In this document: positions 5,512 through 8,641 of the stretch, piece by piece
Layout: every line of letters starts with the position of its first letter
How positions within the stretch are numbered: position 1 is the stretch's first letter
Source of the DNA: an uncultured Ruminococcus sp.
Lineage (GTDB): Bacteria > Bacillota > Clostridia > Oscillospirales > Ruminococcaceae
Reading direction: 5' to 3'
Assembly: GCA_900553675.1 (NCBI GenBank)
Contig: USEH01000091.1
Coordinates: 1 to 8,641 of the forward strand
Length of the DNA stretch: 8,641 nucleotides
The notes under the pieces: model-generated
The model's input: the letters and a program-made list of their open reading frames with translations, nothing else
Databases searched by the model: none
Told to the model about the DNA's origin: nothing
Made by a program: the position numbers and the translations under genes

Positions 5512-7917
5512 ATGAAAAACGGTATTAAAGGAAAGCTCGGCGCAAAGCTTGTTGCAATGTTTTTGTTCGTGATATCGGCGGTAGTGCTTGTGGCTTCGGC
5601 TATTGCACTGATTTATTTGTTTGAGGAGGACGCCTTCTTCGACGACGGTGAGCAGCTTGTGGAATCGGTCCGCGAATCCAGCCTTAACAATAAAATGAGC
5701 GACATAACCTTCGATATCAGACATTGGATGCCATTCGGAGAACCTGCTGAGCTGCCGGAAGACGAGGGCAGCACGGCTATGACCGAGGCAGACGATGAAG
5801 ACGCAAAGCTCAAAGCCGAAACAAGCTGGAGTATCACAAGCAGAACAGAGAAGATTGTTAAGGAGCAGAAAAATCCCCTTAGCTCAGAAGATATTTCCTC
5901 AGCGGTTGGATTTCTGAACCATGCATACTCCAAGGACAATACAAATATCTCCATTGAGATATATAACTCCGAGGGCGAGCTGATATACAACAATTTTGCG
6001 ATTGCAAGTCCGTATATGCGCAGGAGTGATTCATTTCGCATTGAGCGCTATGCTTCTGCCGGAGTTGCAGTAAGCAAGCAGTTTACTTCTGACAACGAGC
6101 TTGCGGATTTTGTTGATAACTGTCAGAGAGAAGGATATCTTGATTACACCGAGGAGCTGATACTGCTGGAGGGCGTGGAATCGGATTCCTATACCGACGG
6201 CTATATTCACAAGCTGACCGGTATATATACCGAAAAATATTATGAAGAACTCACGTTATGGTGCAGCATTCCTCACGCTCTTACCGTTCATGATGATATC
6301 TACACCAGAGTTGTAAAAGTGGAGACTCTGGTGGAAATGAAGTATATTATCATTATGATTGCAGCTGTTTCCGCACTGTTTTTGATTGCTTCCCTGATAT
6401 TCGTTATCTGCTCTGCGGGATATTCCGACCGCTTTGATGGACTCCACCTTAGCCTATTTGACAAAGCTCCGCTTGAAATCCATCTGATATGTGCGGCGAT
6501 TATTGTCTGCGCTGCAATTGTGCTGTATTATGATTACGGCTTCAGGCTTGATATCTGGTTGGCACTTGCGCTTCTGCTTGCGATGACAGCTGCTGCGGCA
6601 TTGGTATTTATAATCCTTATCCACACCATATCAGCAAGGTGCAAAGCTGGCAAGCTGTTCCACTATACAATCATCTTCGGAAGCATAATCTTATTGTGCA
6701 GGGGAATAAAATACCTGTTCAAAAATATCAGATACAGCTGGAAGGTTGCGCTTGTCTTTGCGGCGGCTTCGGCATATGACCTGTTCTTTGTGGCAATGAT
6801 GATGAGTTCGGAAACCGAGCTTGCGGTTGCAATGTGGCTTTTGGGCAAGCTTGCTCTGGCTGCTGCGCTTATCATATATGCAATAGGTCTCGGAAGGATA
6901 AAAGACGGCTGCAAGAAGATTTCGGAGGGCAAAACGGATTTTGTCCTGAATGGAACGTATCTCCCGCCCGACCTTAAGTCGCTTGCTGTAGATATAAACA
7001 GTATCGGCAACGGAATCCAGCTTGCGGTTGACGAGCGCACAAAGTCGGAGCGGCTGAAGACCGAGCTTATTACAAACGTTTCGCACGACCTTAAAACACC
7101 GCTCACATCAATAGTGAACTATGTTGACATTCTTTCCAAGCAGGACATCAAGCCGGACACTGCAAAGGAATATGTCGGAGTGCTTGTACGCCAGTCTCAA
7201 AGAATGAAAAAGCTTATTGACGACCTTGTGGAGGCTTCAAAGGCTTCCTCCGGTGCGATAGCCGTAAACGCACAGCGGGTGGATATGTCTTTGCTGATAA
7301 CTCAGGCGGTTACCGAATTTGATGAAAGACTTGAAAAATCCCGCCTCACCCCGATAACCTCACTTCCAAAGGAGCCGGTTAGAGTGATGGTAGACGGCAG
7401 ACTTATGTGGAGAGTGTTTGACAATCTTCTTGGCAACATCTGCAAATACGCTCAGCCTGAAACGCGGGTATATATAAGCGAAGACATAGTAGGAGATAAG
7501 GTAATAGTAACCTTTAAGAATATTTCAAGATACGCCCTTAACATCTCCAGCGAAGAGCTTATGGAGCGATTTGTGCGCGGAGACTCCTCCCGCCACACCG
7601 AGGGAAGCGGCTTGGGACTTTCAATTGCCAGAAGCCTTTGCAATCTGCAAAAGGTAGGCTTTGGAATCTCGATAGACGGCGACCTTTATAAGGCTCAGCT
7701 GACCTTTGACCGGCTGCCGAATCTTCCTGAAGATATCCAGACGGAAGAAGCAGAGCCGGAGGAACCGAAGGAGAATGAGCAGACTGCTCCCGAAGTGCAG
7801 CCTGCAAGTGAAGCTTCCGCTCAGAACCCGGTGGAAAACAAGGAGAACCTGCAAGCTCCGGCTCAGATTCAGCCGGAAATCCAACATGAGGAATCTCCTC
7901 AAGCCGAAAACCGGTAA
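5512..7917 (+). CDS. Multi-pass membrane sensor histidine kinase with acidic C-terminal tail
   Basis: An 801-aa sensor kinase, probably the partner of the regulator 45 nt upstream in the same operon. The ATG follows AAGGTAGGTAG (5494-5504). Order of parts: membrane helix 1 at about 11-35; an extracytoplasmic sensor region of about 240 residues (37-275), rich in acidic residues and with PAS/Cache-like text near NSEGELIYNNF; helix 2 at about 278-301; four further hydrophobic helices at about 323-342, 349-373, 412-431 and 437-461; a HAMP-like linker. The HisKA H-box is NVSHDLKTPLTS with phospho-acceptor H525. The ATPase domain has an N-box NLLGNICKY (N638, N642) and G-box GSGLGLS (698-704). The usual G1 motif DNGxG is replaced by NISRY (670-674). 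The last 65 residues (737-801) form a Glu/Pro/Gln/Ala-rich, probably disordered tail. Much longer than a minimal kinase. Ligand unknown. Confidence 0.93.
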   Translation: MKNGIKGKLGAKLVAMFLFVISAVVLVASAIALIYLFEEDAFFDDGEQLVESVRESSLNNKMSDITFDIRHWMPFGEPAELPEDEGSTAMTEADDEDAKLKAETSWSITSRTEKIVKEQKNPLSSEDISSAVGFLNHAYSKDNTNISIEIYNSEGELIYNNFAIASPYMRRSDSFRIERYASAGVAVSKQFTSDNELADFVDNCQREGYLDYTEELILLEGVESDSYTDGYIHKLTGIYTEKYYEELTLWCSIPHALTVHDDIYTRVVKVETLVEMKYIIIMIAAVSALFLIASLIFVICSAGYSDRFDGLHLSLFDKAPLEIHLICAAIIVCAAIVLYYDYGFRLDIWLALALLLAMTAAAALVFIILIHTISARCKAGKLFHYTIIFGSIILLCRGIKYLFKNIRYSWKVALVFAAASAYDLFFVAMMMSSETELAVAMWLLGKLALAAALIIYAIGLGRIKDGCKKISEGKTDFVLNGTYLPPDLKSLAVDINSIGNGIQLAVDERTKSERLKTELITNVSHDLKTPLTSIVNYVDILSKQDIKPDTAKEYVGVLVRQSQRMKKLIDDLVEASKASSGAIAVNAQRVDMSLLITQAVTEFDERLEKSRLTPITSLPKEPVRVMVDGRLMWRVFDNLLGNICKYAQPETRVYISEDIVGDKVIVTFKNISRYALNISSEELMERFVRGDSSRHTEGSGLGLSIARSLCNLQKVGFGISIDGDLYKAQLTFDRLPNLPEDIQTEEAEPEEPKENEQTAPEVQPASEASAQNPVENKENLQAPAQIQPEIQHEESPQAENR

Positions 7918-7939
7918 ACGCGACCAGCAAATTGCATTT

Positions 7940-8041
7940 AAACTTATTTCCCGTTATAAAGTGTCTGTTAAATCGCGCAAAACCCATCGCACAGCGGTTT
8001 TGTGGCGATTTAACAGTAACACTTTTACGGGAAATTAGTTT
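7940..8041. repeat. 102-nt near-palindrome (MITE-like element or structured RNA)
   Basis: Starting 22 nt after the kinase stop codon, the whole 102-nt stretch folds back on itself. Paired blocks are 7940-7944 with 8037-8041, 7946-7953 with 8028-8035, 7958-7964 with 8019-8025, an uninterrupted 12 bp between 7965-7976 and 8005-8016, and an inner CAAAACC (7978-7984) with GGTTTTG (7996-8002) around an 11-nt loop. With a few more pairs this totals about 42 bp, broken only by small bulges and one mismatch. There is no T-run directly after it, so it is not a standard terminator. No clear target-site duplication was seen at the edges. It could be a miniature inverted-repeat element, an mRNA 3'-end-protecting hairpin, or a small RNA. 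Confidence 0.75.
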
Positions 8042-8070
8042 TGTTCACATAAAGTTAACATATTTTTTAC

Positions 8071-8101
8071 AAGCTCGCTGTTGTAAAACGGCAGGCTTTT
8101 T
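8071..8101 (+). terminator. Likely rho-independent terminator before pfkA
   Basis: AAGCTCGCTG (8071-8080) pairs with CGGCAGGCTT (8089-8098) with one C-A mismatch and two wobble pairs. The loop is 8 nt (TTGTAAAA) and the T-run is 8097-8101, followed by GTTAAT. It lies about 150 nt past the kinase stop and could end the two-component transcript downstream of the large palindrome. Confidence 0.6.
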
Positions 8102-8148
8102 GTTAATATTGTATATATAAATTGTTATGCTGCATATACTATATGCTG
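8100..8148 (+). promoter_or_regulatory. AT-rich pfkA upstream region with possible promoter and small palindrome
   Basis: No convincing consensus promoter was found, but pfkA follows a terminator and needs one here. One possibility is TTGTTA (8100-8105) with TGTTAT (8123-8128) at 17 bp. Another is a -10-like TATACT (8135-8140) without a good -35. Bases 8132-8146 form a perfect palindrome GCATATA-C-TATATGC, and TATGCTG is repeated directly at 8126-8132 and 8142-8148. A regulator could bind here, which is unproven. Confidence 0.3.
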
Positions 8149-8177
8149 AATCATAGCGAGCAGAGAGGATGGTCAAA

Positions 8178-8641
8178 ATGAAAATAGGAATTTTAACAAG
8201 CGGCGGCGACTGCCCAGGTTTAAACGCGGTTATCAGAGCAATAGGAAAGTATGTTTTTCTGAATATGCCAAATGCCGAGGTCTACGGAATAAGCGACGGT
8301 TATACAGGTCTTATCAACGGCGAATACAGAAAAATGAAGCCGGAGGATTTTTCCGGCATACTTACTCAGGGCGGAACGATACTCGGCACAAAGCGTACAC
8401 CGTATAAGATGATGCAGGTTATCGAAGCCGACAACATAGACAAGGTTGCTGAAATGAAAGCCACCTATAAACAGCAGAAGCTTGACTGCATACTGACGCT
8501 CGGCGGCAACGGAACTCATAAGACCGCAAATCTTCTTTCCGAAGAGGGTCTGAATATAATCGGACTTCCCAAGACAATAGATAACGATATATGGGGAACA
8601 GATGTTACATTCGGCTTCCACACCGCAGTAGATATAGCGAC
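8178..8641 (+). CDS. pfkA: 6-phosphofructokinase, 3'-truncated by window edge
   Basis: Phosphorylates fructose 6-phosphate to fructose 1,6-bisphosphate, the committing step of glycolysis, in the cytosol. Only the first 154 codons are in the window; the usual length is 320-420. The N-terminal nucleotide-binding motif is LTSGGDCPGLNAVIR (6-20), the phosphoryl-donor loop is GGNGTHKT (109-116), and the catalytic loop is PKTIDND, where D135 corresponds to the catalytic Asp127 of E. coli PfkA. The donor-determining positions are mixed: Gly112 (E. coli Gly104) is typical of ATP enzymes, Lys132 (E. coli Gly124) is typical of PPi enzymes, and Asn111 stands where E. coli has Asp103. ATP use is the better guess, but the donor is open. 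GAGAGG (8163-8168) lies 9 nt before this ATG. An in-frame ATG at 8169 would sit against that site and is less likely. Confidence 0.93.
   Translation, partial: MKIGILTSGGDCPGLNAVIRAIGKYVFLNMPNAEVYGISDGYTGLINGEYRKMKPEDFSGILTQGGTILGTKRTPYKMMQVIEADNIDKVAEMKATYKQQKLDCILTLGGNGTHKTANLLSEEGLNIIGLPKTIDNDIWGTDVTFGFHTAVDIA

Noticed and set aside
4759..7917. Idea that the two-component system is a vancomycin-resistance VanRS pair
   Set aside because: The regulator is VanR-like in style, but no vanH/A/X/Y genes are nearby and the kinase is much larger than VanS; this regulator family is broad in Clostridia.
7706..8038. Plus-strand ORF of 110 codons overlapping the kinase 3' end
   Set aside because: It overlaps the kinase tail in another frame, continues through the palindrome, is Arg/Lys-rich without domain features and has no convincing ribosome binding site.
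7940..8041. Reading of the 102-nt palindrome as an ordinary terminator
   Set aside because: It is too long and lacks an adjacent T-run; a separate, more typical terminator lies at 8071-8101.
1..8641. CRISPR arrays, tRNA or rRNA genes, and transposase genes
   Set aside because: No regularly spaced repeats, tRNA-like cloverleaf or transposase motif was recognised on either strand.

Overview
The window looks like a piece of a Clostridia (Firmicutes) chromosome, most likely a gut- or rumen-type Oscillospiraceae/Ruminococcus relative. This rests on mid-range G+C with AT-rich intergenic gaps, strong Shine-Dalgarno sites, a VanR-like regulator with a long multi-membrane-span sensor kinase, and a lipoprotein plant-polysaccharide hydrolase. 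The lineage is inferred from general resemblance, not from a search. All genes read on the + strand. The large minus-strand ORFs are shadows.

Layout. (1) 1-2379, copper handling: the 3' part of a CopA-type Cu(I) P1B-ATPase that carries an extra C-terminal metal-binding (HMA) domain, then a 70-aa CopZ-like chaperone 12 nt downstream, closed by a likely terminator. (2) 2526-4667, a single-gene unit: an extended -10 promoter, a secreted lipoprotein of the GH127/GH146 beta-L-arabinofuranosidase superfamily with all the zinc/cysteine catalytic residues visible, and a textbook rho-independent terminator. (3) 4673-7917, a two-component operon: a promoter with a palindrome and a 22-bp-spaced direct repeat on it, an OmpR/VanR-type response regulator, and an 801-aa histidine kinase with about six membrane spans, an unusual ATP-lid sequence and a 65-residue acidic tail. 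(4) 7918-8177, a structured intergenic gap: a 102-nt near-palindrome (about 42 base pairs) of MITE or structured-RNA appearance, a likely terminator, and an AT-rich pfkA upstream region with a small palindrome. (5) 8178-8641, the 5' part of a 6-phosphofructokinase gene with a mixed ATP/PPi active-site signature; it runs off the window.

How the genes relate. CopZ would deliver Cu(I) to CopA for export. The arabinofuranosidase would trim beta-linked L-arabinofuranose outside the cell, and the sugar could feed central metabolism, where PFK is a key step. The four transcription units nevertheless look independent. No shared operator was seen, and the signal sensed by the two-component system cannot be read from the sequence. 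I did not find a clearly new biological system. The items most worth a second look are the 102-nt palindrome, the candidate autoregulatory repeats at the two-component promoter, the CopA C-terminal HMA that resembles the neighbouring CopZ, and the atypical PFK and kinase motifs.
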